Shown in pieces: positions 43,684 through 52,077 of a stretch of DNA of 64,000 bases; position 1 is the first letter of the stretch, and the number at the start of each line of letters is the position of its first letter. Under the pieces are notes generated by a model. The model was not told the DNA's origin, searched no databases, and worked only from the letters and a program-made list of their open reading frames with translations. The stretch is from Sphingopyxis chilensis (GTDB lineage Bacteria > Pseudomonadota > Alphaproteobacteria > Sphingomonadales > Sphingomonadaceae), in assembly GCF_035930445.1 (NCBI RefSeq), contig NZ_CP142394.1, forward strand, positions 3,257,501 to 3,321,500, read 5' to 3'. The position numbers and the translations under genes are program-made.

Positions 43684-44490
43684 ATGGCAGACCGCTTCAC
43701 CAAGATGCACGGCCTGGGCAACGACTTTGTCGTGATCGACGCGCGCGCGCAGCCCGTCGAAATGACGCCGGCGCGCGCGCACGCGATCGCCGATCGCCGC
43801 CACGGCATCGGGTGCGACCAGCTGATCCTGCTCGAACCGTCGGCGAGCGCCGACGTAAAGATGCGCATCTTCAACGCCGATGGCGGCGAGGTCGAGGCGT
43901 GCGGCAATGCGACGCGCTGTGTCGCGACACTGATCGGCAAGCCCGCGGTGATCGAGACGCTGGGCGGCATGCTGCGCGTCACCCCGGCCGATGGCGGCGC
44001 CGAAGTCACGCTGGGCGAGCCCGTGTTCGACTGGGAGCATATCCCGCTCGCGATGCCGATGGACACGCGCGACATGCCCGTCGCGTGGGACGAACTGGAG
44101 CATGGCGCCGCGGTCAATGTCGGCAATCCGCATATCGTCTTTTTCGTGCCCGAAGCGGACGCCGTCGCGCTGGACGAATTGGGCCCGCGGATCGAGACCG
44201 ACCCGCTGTTTCCCGAGCGCGTCAACGTCAATGTCGCGAGCCTCGACGGCGAGAATCAGTTGCAGCTGCGCGTGTGGGAACGCGGCGTCGGGCTGACGCA
44301 GGCCTGTGGGACCGGCGCGTGCGCGACCGCGGTCGCGGCGATCCGAGCGGGGCTGGTCCAGTCGCCGGTGACGGTATCGCTGCCCGGCGGCGACCTCGTG
44401 ATCCGCTGGGCGCCGGGCGCGCCGATCGTGATGAGCGGCGCCGCGACGCGCGTCTATGAGGGCGAGACCGACTGGGCGCAGTTCGGATGA
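43684..44490 (+). CDS. dapF: Diaminopimelate epimerase
   Basis: 268 residues. The two catalytic cysteines are visible in EACGNATRC and TQACGTGACATA. N-terminal FTKMHGLGNDFVVIDAR and IGCDQLILLEPS are also typical. Converts LL- to meso-diaminopimelate for lysine and peptidoglycan. Its stop overlaps mtaB by ATGA (44487-44490). A GANTC-free, repeat-rich region precedes it. asd (33034) supplies the same pathway. Confidence 0.97.
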   Translation: MADRFTKMHGLGNDFVVIDARAQPVEMTPARAHAIADRRHGIGCDQLILLEPSASADVKMRIFNADGGEVEACGNATRCVATLIGKPAVIETLGGMLRVTPADGGAEVTLGEPVFDWEHIPLAMPMDTRDMPVAWDELEHGAAVNVGNPHIVFFVPEADAVALDELGPRIETDPLFPERVNVNVASLDGENQLQLRVWERGVGLTQACGTGACATAVAAIRAGLVQSPVTVSLPGGDLVIRWAPGAPIVMSGAATRVYEGETDWAQFG

Positions 44491-45803
44491 GCGCTTTCCT
44501 CGTCGACCGGCAGGAGGTCGTCAATTTCGGTTGCCGGCTGAACATCGCCGAGGGCGAGGCCATTCGGTCGGCCATCAAGGCCGCGGGTGCGCAGGGCACG
44601 ATCGTCTTCAACAGCTGCGCGGTGACCGACGAGGCAGTGCGGCAGGCGCGGCAGGCGGTACGCCGCGCGCTGCGCGAGCGTCGGGGCGCCGAGGTCGTGG
44701 TGACCGGGTGCGCGGCGGAACTGGAAGCCGAGACTTTTGCCGAAATGGGGGCGCGGGTAGTGCGCAACGATGCCAAGGGGCTGACCGAGAGTTATCGTTC
44801 ATCCTCTTCCCGGTTCCCCCGCGAAGGCGGGGGGCCATCTCCCGCCCGTGCCATTTCGAGCCCGCCGGAGATGGGTCCCCGCCTTCGCGGGGACACGGGA
44901 TTTTCCTATACCCCCGCCCTCTCGGGCGCCGACCACGCCCGCGCGTTTCTCGGCGTCCAGACCGGCTGCTCGCACAGCTGCACCTTCTGCGCGACGGTGC
45001 TGGCACGCGGCACCGCACGGTCGGCGAGCGTCGATGCGGCGGTTGCATCCGCACAAACCGCGCTGACACGCGGGCAGCGCGAGATCATCCTGACCGGGGT
45101 GGATCTGGCGAGCTATGGCGACGACAGCGGCACGACGCTCGCCGCGCTGGTCGAGGCCTTGCTGGCGCTGCCGATCGAGCGCCTCCGCCTCTCGTCGCTC
45201 GACCCCCATCGCATCGACGACGCACTGTTCGCGCTGCTGACAGAGGAGCCGCGCGTGATGCCGCACGTCCACCTGTCGCTGCAGGCGGGCGACGATATGG
45301 TGCTGACACGGATGAAGCGCCGCCACCGCCGCGCCGACGCCGTCGCACTGATCGAGCGATTGAAGGCCGCGCGCCCCGACATCGCCATCGGCGCCGACCT
45401 GATCGCCGGCTTCCCCACCGAGGATGAGGCGATGTTCGCGAACTCGCTGGCGCTGATCGACGATTGCGACATCGTCTTCGGCCATATCTTTCCCTACAGC
45501 CCCCGCGCCGGGACGCCCGCCGCGCGGATGCCGCAGGTCGGGCGCGCGTTGGCGCGCGAGCGTGCCGCAATCCTGCGCGAGGCCAATGCGCGGCGGCGGC
45601 AGGACTGGCTCGATACGCAGATTGGCGGCACCGCATCGATGCTCGTCGAGCGCGACGGGGCGACGGGCCACGCCGAAAACTTCGCGTCGCTGGCGCTGAC
45701 CGCACCCGCGGCGCCCGGCACCCTCATCGACGTGCGCCTGATCGCGCGCGACGGCGACCGCATGATCGCCACACCAATCGAAGCAAAGGATATCGCGGCA
45801 TGA
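44487..45803 (+). CDS. mtaB: tRNA t6A37 methylthiotransferase MtaB, with an in-frame repeat insertion
   Basis: 438 residues. The N-terminal MTTase domain has Cys positions in NFGCRLN, NSCAVTDEA and VTGCAAELE. The radical SAM motif is QTGCSHSCTFC (CxxxCxxC), and the C-terminal part is a TRAM-like domain (residues about 370-430). MtaB converts t6A to ms2t6A at position 37; it acts after the t6A pathway that includes TsaE. Between the two domains the DNA carries an inverted repeat pair (44809-44900) that is translated as an Arg/Gly/Pro-rich stretch (SRFPREGGGPSPARAISSPP, then EMGPRLRGDTG) not expected in this enzyme. Overlaps dapF and ftsY by 4 nt each. Confidence 0.93.
   Translation: MSAFLVDRQEVVNFGCRLNIAEGEAIRSAIKAAGAQGTIVFNSCAVTDEAVRQARQAVRRALRERRGAEVVVTGCAAELEAETFAEMGARVVRNDAKGLTESYRSSSSRFPREGGGPSPARAISSPPEMGPRLRGDTGFSYTPALSGADHARAFLGVQTGCSHSCTFCATVLARGTARSASVDAAVASAQTALTRGQREIILTGVDLASYGDDSGTTLAALVEALLALPIERLRLSSLDPHRIDDALFALLTEEPRVMPHVHLSLQAGDDMVLTRMKRRHRRADAVALIERLKAARPDIAIGADLIAGFPTEDEAMFANSLALIDDCDIVFGHIFPYSPRAGTPAARMPQVGRALARERAAILREANARRRQDWLDTQIGGTASMLVERDGATGHAENFASLALTAPAAPGTLIDVRLIARDGDRMIATPIEAKDIAA
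44809..44900. repeat. Palindromic repeat pair inside mtaB
   Basis: Unit 1 (44809-44843) contains CCCCCGCGAAGGCGGGGG. Unit 2 (44867-44900) is its inverse, with CCCCGCCTTCGCGGGG; both are flanked by ATCTCC or its complement. The reading frame stays open across the whole element. Confidence 0.9.
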
Positions 45804-46726
45804 CAGGCCAAAGCTGGAGCGAACGGCTGCTCGGCGGCTTTCGCCGCACCTCTGAACGGCTCGGCGAAAATCTCGCGGGGCTGACCGGCAAGGCGCGGCT
45901 GGATGAGGAGGATCTCGACCGGATCGAGGAAGCGCTGATCACCGCCGACCTCGGCCCCGCGACGGCCGCGCGCATCCGCGACCGCCTCGCCGCCCGCCGC
46001 GATGCGGTGGCAGGTGGAGTCGAGGAGCTGAGGAAGATCGTCGCCGACGAAATCGCCACGGTGCTGCGCCCCGTCGCCGAACCGCTCGACATCGACGCCT
46101 TTCCGCGACCGCAGGTCATCCTGGTGATCGGGGTCAACGGGTCGGGCAAGACCACGACGATCGCCAAGCTCGCGCACCTGTTCCAGGAACAGGATTATGG
46201 CGTGATGCTCGTCGCGGGCGACACCTTCCGCGCCGCCGCGATCGGGCAGCTCAAGGTCTGGGCCGAACGGCTCGGCGTGCCGATCATGGCGGGCCCCGAA
46301 GGCGGCGACAGCGCGGGCATCGTGTTCGATGCGGTGAAACAGGCGACCGCGACGGGGATCGACGTGCTGATCGTCGACACCGCCGGCCGCCTTCAGAACA
46401 AGCGCGAGCTGATGGACGAGCTTGCCAAGATCAAGCGCGTGCTCGGCCGCCTCAACCCCGCCGCGCCGCACGATGTCGTGCTCGTGCTCGACGCGACGAC
46501 GGGGCAGAATGCGCTGGCGCAGATCGACGTGTTCCGCGAGGTCGCGGGCGTGACAGGCCTTGTCATGACCAAGCTCGACGGCACCGCGCGCGGCGGCGTG
46601 CTCGTGTCCGCGGCCGAGCGCCACGGGCTTCCGATCCACGCGATCGGCATCGGCGAAACCATCGACGACCTTCGCCCGTTCGATGCCGACGAGATTGCGG
46701 GCATCATTGCAGGAAATATCCGATGA
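45800..46726 (+). CDS. ftsY: Signal recognition particle receptor FtsY
   Basis: 308 residues from ATG 45800 (ATGA overlap with mtaB). NG-domain protein without the long acidic A domain found in E. coli, the normal alphaproteobacterial form. Seen: LDEEDLDRIEEALITADLGP, GVNGSGKTTTIAKLAHLF, VAGDTFRAAAIGQL, VDTAGRLQNKRELMDEL, TKLDGTARGGVLVS and GIGETIDDLRPFDADEI. Partner of Ffh in co-translational targeting at the inner membrane. Overlaps yciB by 4 nt. Confidence 0.97.
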   Translation: MTGQSWSERLLGGFRRTSERLGENLAGLTGKARLDEEDLDRIEEALITADLGPATAARIRDRLAARRDAVAGGVEELRKIVADEIATVLRPVAEPLDIDAFPRPQVILVIGVNGSGKTTTIAKLAHLFQEQDYGVMLVAGDTFRAAAIGQLKVWAERLGVPIMAGPEGGDSAGIVFDAVKQATATGIDVLIVDTAGRLQNKRELMDELAKIKRVLGRLNPAAPHDVVLVLDATTGQNALAQIDVFREVAGVTGLVMTKLDGTARGGVLVSAAERHGLPIHAIGIGETIDDLRPFDADEIAGIIAGNIR

Positions 46727-47412
46727 GCGATCAGCTCGACCAGATCGACCAGCTTCCAGGCGGCCCTGAAACGGTCCCGCCGCCGCCGCCAGCGAAGCAT
46801 GGCTGGCTCAACTTCGTGATCGATTTCGGGCCTTTGCTCGTCTTCTTCCTCGCCTATAAATTCGCTTCCGGAGGCGAAGGCGCGTTCGCCGCGACCACCG
46901 CCGCGATCAAGGGCACGATCGCCTTCATGGTCGCGATCATCATCGCGATGGCGGTGTCGAAATGGAAGCTCGGCAGGATTTCGCCGATGCTGTGGATGTC
47001 GAGCATCCTCGTCCTCGGCTTCGGCGCGCTCACCATCTGGTTCCACGATGAGCGCTTCATCGTGATGAAGCCGACGATCATCTATGGCACCTTTGCGGTG
47101 TTGTTGCTCGGCGGCTGGTGGTTCAAGCGGCCGATGCTCAAATATCTGCTCCAATCGGCGCTCGAAGGGCTCACCGACCGCGGCTGGCTGCTCTTGTCGC
47201 GCAACTGGGGTCTGTTCTTTGCGGCGCTCGGCATCGCCAACCACGTGATGTACGAGATGATCCAGGCGAAGCAGATGAGCTTCGACCTGTGGCTGACGAT
47301 CAAGGTCTGGGGCGTCACCGCCCTCTCCTTCCTCTTTACCTTCAGTCAGGTCCCGGTGATGCTGAAGAACGGTCTCGCCGTTCCCGAAGAAGTCGCCAGC
47401 AACAAAAATTGA
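46723..47412 (+). CDS. YciB/IspZ family inner-membrane septation protein
   Basis: 229 residues. An N-terminal cytoplasmic Pro-rich stretch precedes five membrane segments. The family pattern is visible in LNFVIDFGPLLVFFLAYKFA, the KPTIIYGTFAVLLLGGWWFK region, and LSRNWGLFFAALGIANHVMY. Homologues (IspZ of Shigella, YciB of E. coli) affect septation and envelope integrity; the molecular role is not settled. Last gene of the dapF-mtaB-ftsY-yciB string joined by ATGA overlaps. Confidence 0.9.
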   Translation: MSDQLDQIDQLPGGPETVPPPPPAKHGWLNFVIDFGPLLVFFLAYKFASGGEGAFAATTAAIKGTIAFMVAIIIAMAVSKWKLGRISPMLWMSSILVLGFGALTIWFHDERFIVMKPTIIYGTFAVLLLGGWWFKRPMLKYLLQSALEGLTDRGWLLLSRNWGLFFAALGIANHVMYEMIQAKQMSFDLWLTIKVWGVTALSFLFTFSQVPVMLKNGLAVPEEVASNKN

Positions 47413-47493
47413 TGCATTTCCCCCCCCGACTGGCATAGCTGCGTCACCGGCTCCGGGTCGCACGCGGCGCCGCGATAAAAAGGGGGAACTGCC

Positions 47494-48066
47494 ATGGACA
47501 AATTTTTCGGAAATCTGCACGCCGTACTGGGCACCGGTCTCGTGCTCGCGATCGTCCTGATGCTCTGCCTCAACGGCCAGAATTTCGAGGACGGGGTCGC
47601 CGCGGCCAACGCGGTCATGCGCTGGCTGCACACCTTCTTCGGCGTGCTGTGGATCGGCCTGCTCTATTATTTCAACTTCGTCCAGATGCCGACGATGCCG
47701 AAGATCCCGGCCGAATTGAAGCCCGCGGTCGGCAAGCATATCGCACCCGCCGCGCTGTTCTGGTTCCGCTGGGCGGCACTGGCCACCGTGCTGCTGGGGC
47801 TCGCGATCGCCGGCCACGCCAAATATCTCGCGCCCGCGCTCGGTCTTCAGGATCCCTACAAGCTGATCGGCGTCGGCATGTGGCTGGGGCTGATCATGGC
47901 GTTCAACGTCTGGTTCCTGATCTGGCCGAACCAGAAGAAGGCGCTGGGCATCGTCGAGGCCGACGATGCGACGAAAGCCAAAGCCGCGCGGACCGCGATG
48001 ATATTTTCGCGGACCAACACCTTGCTGTCGATCCCGATGCTCTATGCAATGGTGAACTTCAGCTAA
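47494..48066 (+). CDS. PuuD-like urate hydroxylase membrane domain protein
   Basis: 190 residues with about four to five membrane segments. It corresponds to the N-terminal membrane part of PuuD-type urate oxidases (MRWLHTFFGVLWIGLLYYFN, GMWLGLIMAFNVWFLIWPNQ). The cytochrome c domain (CxxCH) found at the C-terminus of PuuD is absent, and no purine-catabolism gene is nearby, so urate may not be the substrate. A conserved His in MRWLHTFFGVLW could bind heme. Followed by a strong terminator. Confidence 0.75.
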   Translation: MDKFFGNLHAVLGTGLVLAIVLMLCLNGQNFEDGVAAANAVMRWLHTFFGVLWIGLLYYFNFVQMPTMPKIPAELKPAVGKHIAPAALFWFRWAALATVLLGLAIAGHAKYLAPALGLQDPYKLIGVGMWLGLIMAFNVWFLIWPNQKKALGIVEADDATKAKAARTAMIFSRTNTLLSIPMLYAMVNFS

Positions 48067-48084
48067 GTCGCCGCAACGGCAAAT

Positions 48085-48125
48085 CGATAGAGGCGCTTCG
48101 GGAAACCGGAGCGCCTCTATCGTTT
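48085..48125 (+). terminator. Rho-independent-type terminator after the PuuD-like gene
   Basis: CGATAGAGGCGCT (48085-48097) pairs perfectly with AGCGCCTCTATCG (48110-48122), followed by TTT. It starts 19 nt after the stop codon. Confidence 0.8.
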
Positions 48126-48208
48126 CCGTTCGTGTCGAGCGAAGTTGAGACACTCATCGACCTGACCCTGGCCCCGAGCGGCATCTCGACTTCGCTCGAT
48201 GCGAACGG
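48126..48208. repeat. Inverted pair of REP-type repeats
   Basis: Unit 1 (48126-48154) begins CCGTTCGTGTCGAGCGAAGT; unit 2 (48180-48208) is the inverse and ends CTCGATGCGAACGG. Same family as 32942-33022. Confidence 0.85.
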
Positions 48209-48216
48209 GTTTTGGT

Positions 48217-48768
48217 TTAGCCTTTTTCGATAGCCGCCTTGTGCATACGGCCATTCATCACATAATGCGCGACGCCCATCTGCATGCCCGCCGCCTGCGC
48301 ATCGTCGATCTCGCGCACGCGGCGCGCCGGGGCGCCGGCCCAGAGTTCGCGATCCGGAATTTCCTTATTCTCGGTCAGCAGCGCACCCGCGGCGAGCATC
48401 GCGTCGCTGCCGATCCGGCACCCGTTCATCACGGTCGCCTTCAATCCGACGAAAGCCCGGTCCGCCAGCGTGCAACCGTGCACCATCGCCATATGGCCGA
48501 TCAGCACATCCTCGCCGATGATCATCGGAAAGCCTTCCGGCCGGTGCGGCATCGGGCCGTCGCAATGGACGATGCTGCCGTCCTGGATGTTCGATCGCGC
48601 GCCGACGACGATGTGGCTGACGTCGGCGCGCAGCACGCAATTATACCAGATGCTGACGTCGGGGCCGATGGTCACGTCGCCGATGATCCGGCATCCGGGC
48701 GCGATAAAGGCGCTGGGGTCGATCTGCGGCGTCTTTCCATTGACGCTGATAATGCTGACGTCGTTCAT
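48217..48768 (-). CDS. Gamma carbonic anhydrase family protein
   Basis: 183 residues of left-handed beta-helix hexapeptide repeats (IIGDVTIGPDVSIWYNCVLR, ADVSHIVVGARSNIQDGSIV). Putative zinc-ligand histidines are present in VHCDG, IGHMAMVHGCTL. Some family members are carbonic anhydrases (Cam), while others (PaaY-type) are thioesterases or have unknown function. The start overlaps the stop of the upstream gene (ATGA at 48765-48768). Confidence 0.9.
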   Translation of the reverse strand: MNDVSIISVNGKTPQIDPSAFIAPGCRIIGDVTIGPDVSIWYNCVLRADVSHIVVGARSNIQDGSIVHCDGPMPHRPEGFPMIIGEDVLIGHMAMVHGCTLADRAFVGLKATVMNGCRIGSDAMLAAGALLTENKEIPDRELWAGAPARRVREIDDAQAAGMQMGVAHYVMNGRMHKAAIEKG

Positions 48769-51017
48769 TCGTCGCGGCCTCCGATGATATTCTTCCAGAT
48801 CAGGACCGGCAGCGTCGAGGCATAATCGTCGGTCCAGCGATCGAAATGCGCGCGCGCCTCGAGCGGCACCCAGGCGCCGTCCTCATAGCTATCCTTGCGC
48901 GGGCGGATGCCGCCGGTCAATTGCCCCATCCGTTCGGGCGTCGCGGTCAGCGCGACCCAGTTCGATCCGGTGAGATCGCCATATTCGTCGCCGATCGGGC
49001 CGGGGTCCATGCGGATCGCCGCGGTCCAGCCGCGCGCCTTCGCCTCCGCCGCGAGCACCGGTTCGAGCCCGAAGAAGCGGTTCGAGATGTGGATGAGCAA
49101 TATGCCGTCGGGCTTCATCGCCCGCGCATAGATGCCGATCGCTTCCCTGGTCAGCAGGTGCAGCGGGATCGCGTCGGACGAGAATGCGTCGATGACGATC
49201 ACGTCGAAGCGGCCCGCGGGCTGGTTGGCCAGCTGAAGCCGCGCATCGCCGATGACGATCGGCGTGTCGCCCGCGCAATCGGACAGGAAGGTGAATTTCG
49301 ACGGATCGCGCGCGATATCGACCATCACCGGGTCGATCTCGAAAATCGTCCAATGCTGGCCGGGCCTGCGATAGCAAGCGAGCGTCCCGGCGCCGAGCCC
49401 GACAATGCCGATCGACGCGTTCGGTCCCGCGAGCGCTTCGGCCTTGTCGAGCGTCAACCCGACCCCCGATCGAGGTCCATAATAGGTCGTCGGGTCGCGC
49501 CGATGCGCGGCGTCGGTGCGCTGGAGGCCGTGGAGCGTCGTCCCGTGCGCGAGGCGCCGCTGGTTCGACTGGGGATAATCGGTGACGGTATAGACGCCGA
49601 AATAGCTGCGGACGCGCGCGCCGGTGAAGCTTTCCTGGATGGTGTCCCAGCCGCCGACGCCGATCATCAGCAGCGCGAGCACCGGCACGAAGGCCCAGCG
49701 CCAGCCGATCACGAGCATGCCGATCACGAAGATGGCGACGCCCCAAGCGGTCACCGCCTCGTCGAGCCGGCCGGTCCAGTCACCCACCATATGCCAGGCG
49801 CCGAAAGCGGCGATCGCGACGAGCAGCACCGCGACGGCGCGCGCGGTCTTCGCCTGCAGTCCCAGCCATTTGTCCCACGGGAAGAGCGCGGGGAGCGGGA
49901 TCAGCATCGCGGCGGCGAGAATCAGCAGCGGATGTTCATAAACCCAGTCGAAGATCAGCGGCGCGAACAGGGCGGCGAACAGCCCGCCGAGCACGCCGCC
50001 CGCCGACATGATCAGGTAAAAGAGCGTCAGATGCTGCGCCGCGGGACGGAGATGATAGAGATAACCGTGGAGCGCGACCGCGACGATGAAGAGCATCGCG
50101 AGGCTGGCCAGCGCGACCATCATCGACCCGCCCCCCGAACTCAGCAGCCCGAGCCCGCCGACCGCGAGCAGCACGACCGGCGCAAGCAGCGTGATGATCT
50201 GCGTCAGCCGCGTGAAGGTCGAGAAGGCGATGACGAAGCTCAGGAGGTAGAGGCCGAGCGGCAGCACCCAGAGCAGGGGCATCGCGACGATATCGGTGGT
50301 GAGGTGCGTCGTCGTCGACAGCATCAGCCCCGACGGGACGGCCGCGATCAACAGCCAGTGGAGCTGGCGCCGCAGCGTCGGACGCGGCTCGTCGGTGACC
50401 GCCGCATGGGCTTCGGCGCTGCCATGCCGTCGCGCCGCCGCCGCGCCCGCGACGAGCAGCACGAGCAGCGCATAGCCCGCCGTCCATCCCCAGCTTTGCG
50501 CGGCGAGCGGCATCGTCGGTTCGACGAACGCGGGATAGCTGATGAGGCCCGCGAAGCTGCCGAGGTTCGACGCGGCATAGAGATAATAGGGATCGCCCGC
50601 ACGGGGATCGGCGGCGAACCAGCGCTGCATCAGCGGCGCCTGCGCCGACACGACGAAGAAGACGGGGCCGATCGAGGCGAGCAGGAGCAGCGGCACCCAC
50701 AGCGCCTCCTGCCCCGGCCCCGGCGGTGCGATCTGCGCGATGCCGATCGGGAGCCACAACGCCGCGACAAGGAAGAGCGCAAGGTGGATGATCGCCTGCC
50801 GCCGCACGGTGAACCGCCCGAGCCAATGCGCATAGGCATAGCCGCCCAGCAGCAGCGCCTGATAGACGAGCATCGCGCTGTTCCACACCGCGGGCGCCCC
50901 GCCCAATTTGGGCAGTACCATCCGCGCGACCATCGGCTGCACGAGGAAGAGCAGGAAGCTGCCGACGAGGATCGTCAGCACGAACAGCCAGCGGCGCGGC
51001 GAAGACGAACCGATCAC
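48765..51017 (-). CDS. Membrane-fused spermidine synthase-like methyl/aminopropyltransferase-fold protein
   Basis: About 750 residues from a GTG at 51017, directly after the hemB stop (51022); longer in-frame starts would lie inside hemB. The N-terminal 440 residues contain at least ten hydrophobic membrane segments (LFVLTILVGSFLLFLVQPMV first). The C-terminal 270 residues are a spermidine-synthase-like Rossmann domain: VGLTLDKAEALAGPNASIGI, VGLGAGTLACYRRPGQHWTI, FEIDPVMVDIARDP and DVIVIDAFSSDAIPLHLLTR. Such fusions are widespread in proteobacteria with unknown substrates; polyamine export or synthesis is possible. The middle of hemB and gamma-carbonic-anhydrase genes suggests one operon. Confidence 0.85.
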   Translation of the reverse strand: MIGSSSPRRWLFVLTILVGSFLLFLVQPMVARMVLPKLGGAPAVWNSAMLVYQALLLGGYAYAHWLGRFTVRRQAIIHLALFLVAALWLPIGIAQIAPPGPGQEALWVPLLLLASIGPVFFVVSAQAPLMQRWFAADPRAGDPYYLYAASNLGSFAGLISYPAFVEPTMPLAAQSWGWTAGYALLVLLVAGAAAARRHGSAEAHAAVTDEPRPTLRRQLHWLLIAAVPSGLMLSTTTHLTTDIVAMPLLWVLPLGLYLLSFVIAFSTFTRLTQIITLLAPVVLLAVGGLGLLSSGGGSMMVALASLAMLFIVAVALHGYLYHLRPAAQHLTLFYLIMSAGGVLGGLFAALFAPLIFDWVYEHPLLILAAAMLIPLPALFPWDKWLGLQAKTARAVAVLLVAIAAFGAWHMVGDWTGRLDEAVTAWGVAIFVIGMLVIGWRWAFVPVLALLMIGVGGWDTIQESFTGARVRSYFGVYTVTDYPQSNQRRLAHGTTLHGLQRTDAAHRRDPTTYYGPRSGVGLTLDKAEALAGPNASIGIVGLGAGTLACYRRPGQHWTIFEIDPVMVDIARDPSKFTFLSDCAGDTPIVIGDARLQLANQPAGRFDVIVIDAFSSDAIPLHLLTREAIGIYARAMKPDGILLIHISNRFFGLEPVLAAEAKARGWTAAIRMDPGPIGDEYGDLTGSNWVALTATPERMGQLTGGIRPRKDSYEDGAWVPLEARAHFDRWTDDYASTLPVLIWKNIIGGRDE

Positions 51018-51021
51018 GCGA

Positions 51022-52020
51022 TCATGCGCCCAGCAGCCGCGCCGCATGGAGCGCATGATAGCTGAGCACGCCCGACGCACCCGCGCGGCGGAAGGCAAGC
51101 AGGGTTTCGAGGACGAGTGCGTCGCGGTCGCCCGCACCGGCGGCGGCCGCAGCCTCGATCATCGCATATTCGCCCGACACCTGATAGGCGTAGACGGGTA
51201 CCGCGAAATTGTCCTTCACCGCACGCACGATGTCGAGATAGGGCAGCCCCGGTTTCACCATCACGCTGTCGGCACCCTCGGCGAGGTCCTGTGCGACTTC
51301 GCGCAAGGCTTCTTCGCTGTTGGCCGGGTCCATCTGATATGTTTTCTTGTCGCCCTTGAGCAGCCCGCGCGAGCCCACGGCGTCGCGGAACGGGCCATAG
51401 AAGGCCGACGCATATTTGGCGGCGTAGCTCATGATCTGGACATGACCGAAGCCCTCGGCCTCCAGCGCCTGCCGGATCGCGCCGATGCGGCCGTCCATCA
51501 TATCGCTGGGCGCGATGATGTCGGCGCCCGCGCGCGCCTGGTTGAGCGCCTGCCCGACGAGTATCCCGACCGTCTCGTCGTTGAGGACATAGCCGCTCGC
51601 ATCGATCAGCCCGTCCTGCCCGTGGCTGGTATAAGGATCGAGCGCGACGTCGGTGAGGATGCCGATATCGTCGCCAAGCGCCTGCTTGATCGCGGCGGTG
51701 GCGCGGCACATGAGGTTGTCGGGATTGAGCGCCTCGCCGCCATCCTCGCTGCGCCGGTCGGCCTGCGTATAGGGAAAGAGCGCGAGGCACGGGATGCCCG
51801 CCGCGACCGCGTCCCGCGCGCGCTCGACGAGCAGGTCGACCGACCAGCGCGACACGCCGGGCAGGCTCGCGATCGGCTCCTCGGCGCCCGTGCCGTCGCA
51901 GACGAAGAGCGGCCAGATGAGGTTCGCGGGCGAAAGATGCGTTTCGCGCACCATCGCGCGGCTCCAGCCGGTGCGGCGGGCGCGGCGCAGGCGCAGGTCG
52001 GGGAAAGCGGCGTGGGTCAT
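51022..52020 (-). CDS. hemB: Delta-aminolevulinic acid dehydratase (porphobilinogen synthase)
   Basis: 332 residues. Signatures: LIWPLFVCDGTGAEEPIASL, SDMMDGRIGAIRQAL, the active-site Lys segments AAKYASAFYGPFRDAV and MVKPGLPYLDIVR. The region that binds zinc in other enzymes is replaced by an Asp/Ala-type sequence (DVALDPYTSHGQDG), pointing to the Mg-dependent class. Condenses two 5-aminolevulinate molecules in heme synthesis. First gene of the hemB, spermidine-synthase-like, gamma-CA operon. Confidence 0.97.
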   Translation of the reverse strand: MTHAAFPDLRLRRARRTGWSRAMVRETHLSPANLIWPLFVCDGTGAEEPIASLPGVSRWSVDLLVERARDAVAAGIPCLALFPYTQADRRSEDGGEALNPDNLMCRATAAIKQALGDDIGILTDVALDPYTSHGQDGLIDASGYVLNDETVGILVGQALNQARAGADIIAPSDMMDGRIGAIRQALEAEGFGHVQIMSYAAKYASAFYGPFRDAVGSRGLLKGDKKTYQMDPANSEEALREVAQDLAEGADSVMVKPGLPYLDIVRAVKDNFAVPVYAYQVSGEYAMIEAAAAAGAGDRDALVLETLLAFRRAGASGVLSYHALHAARLLGA

Positions 52021-52077
52021 GCGGGGTGCATAGCGGCGCCGGGCCGCGGGGCAAATGGATATTGCCGCTTTAAGCGG

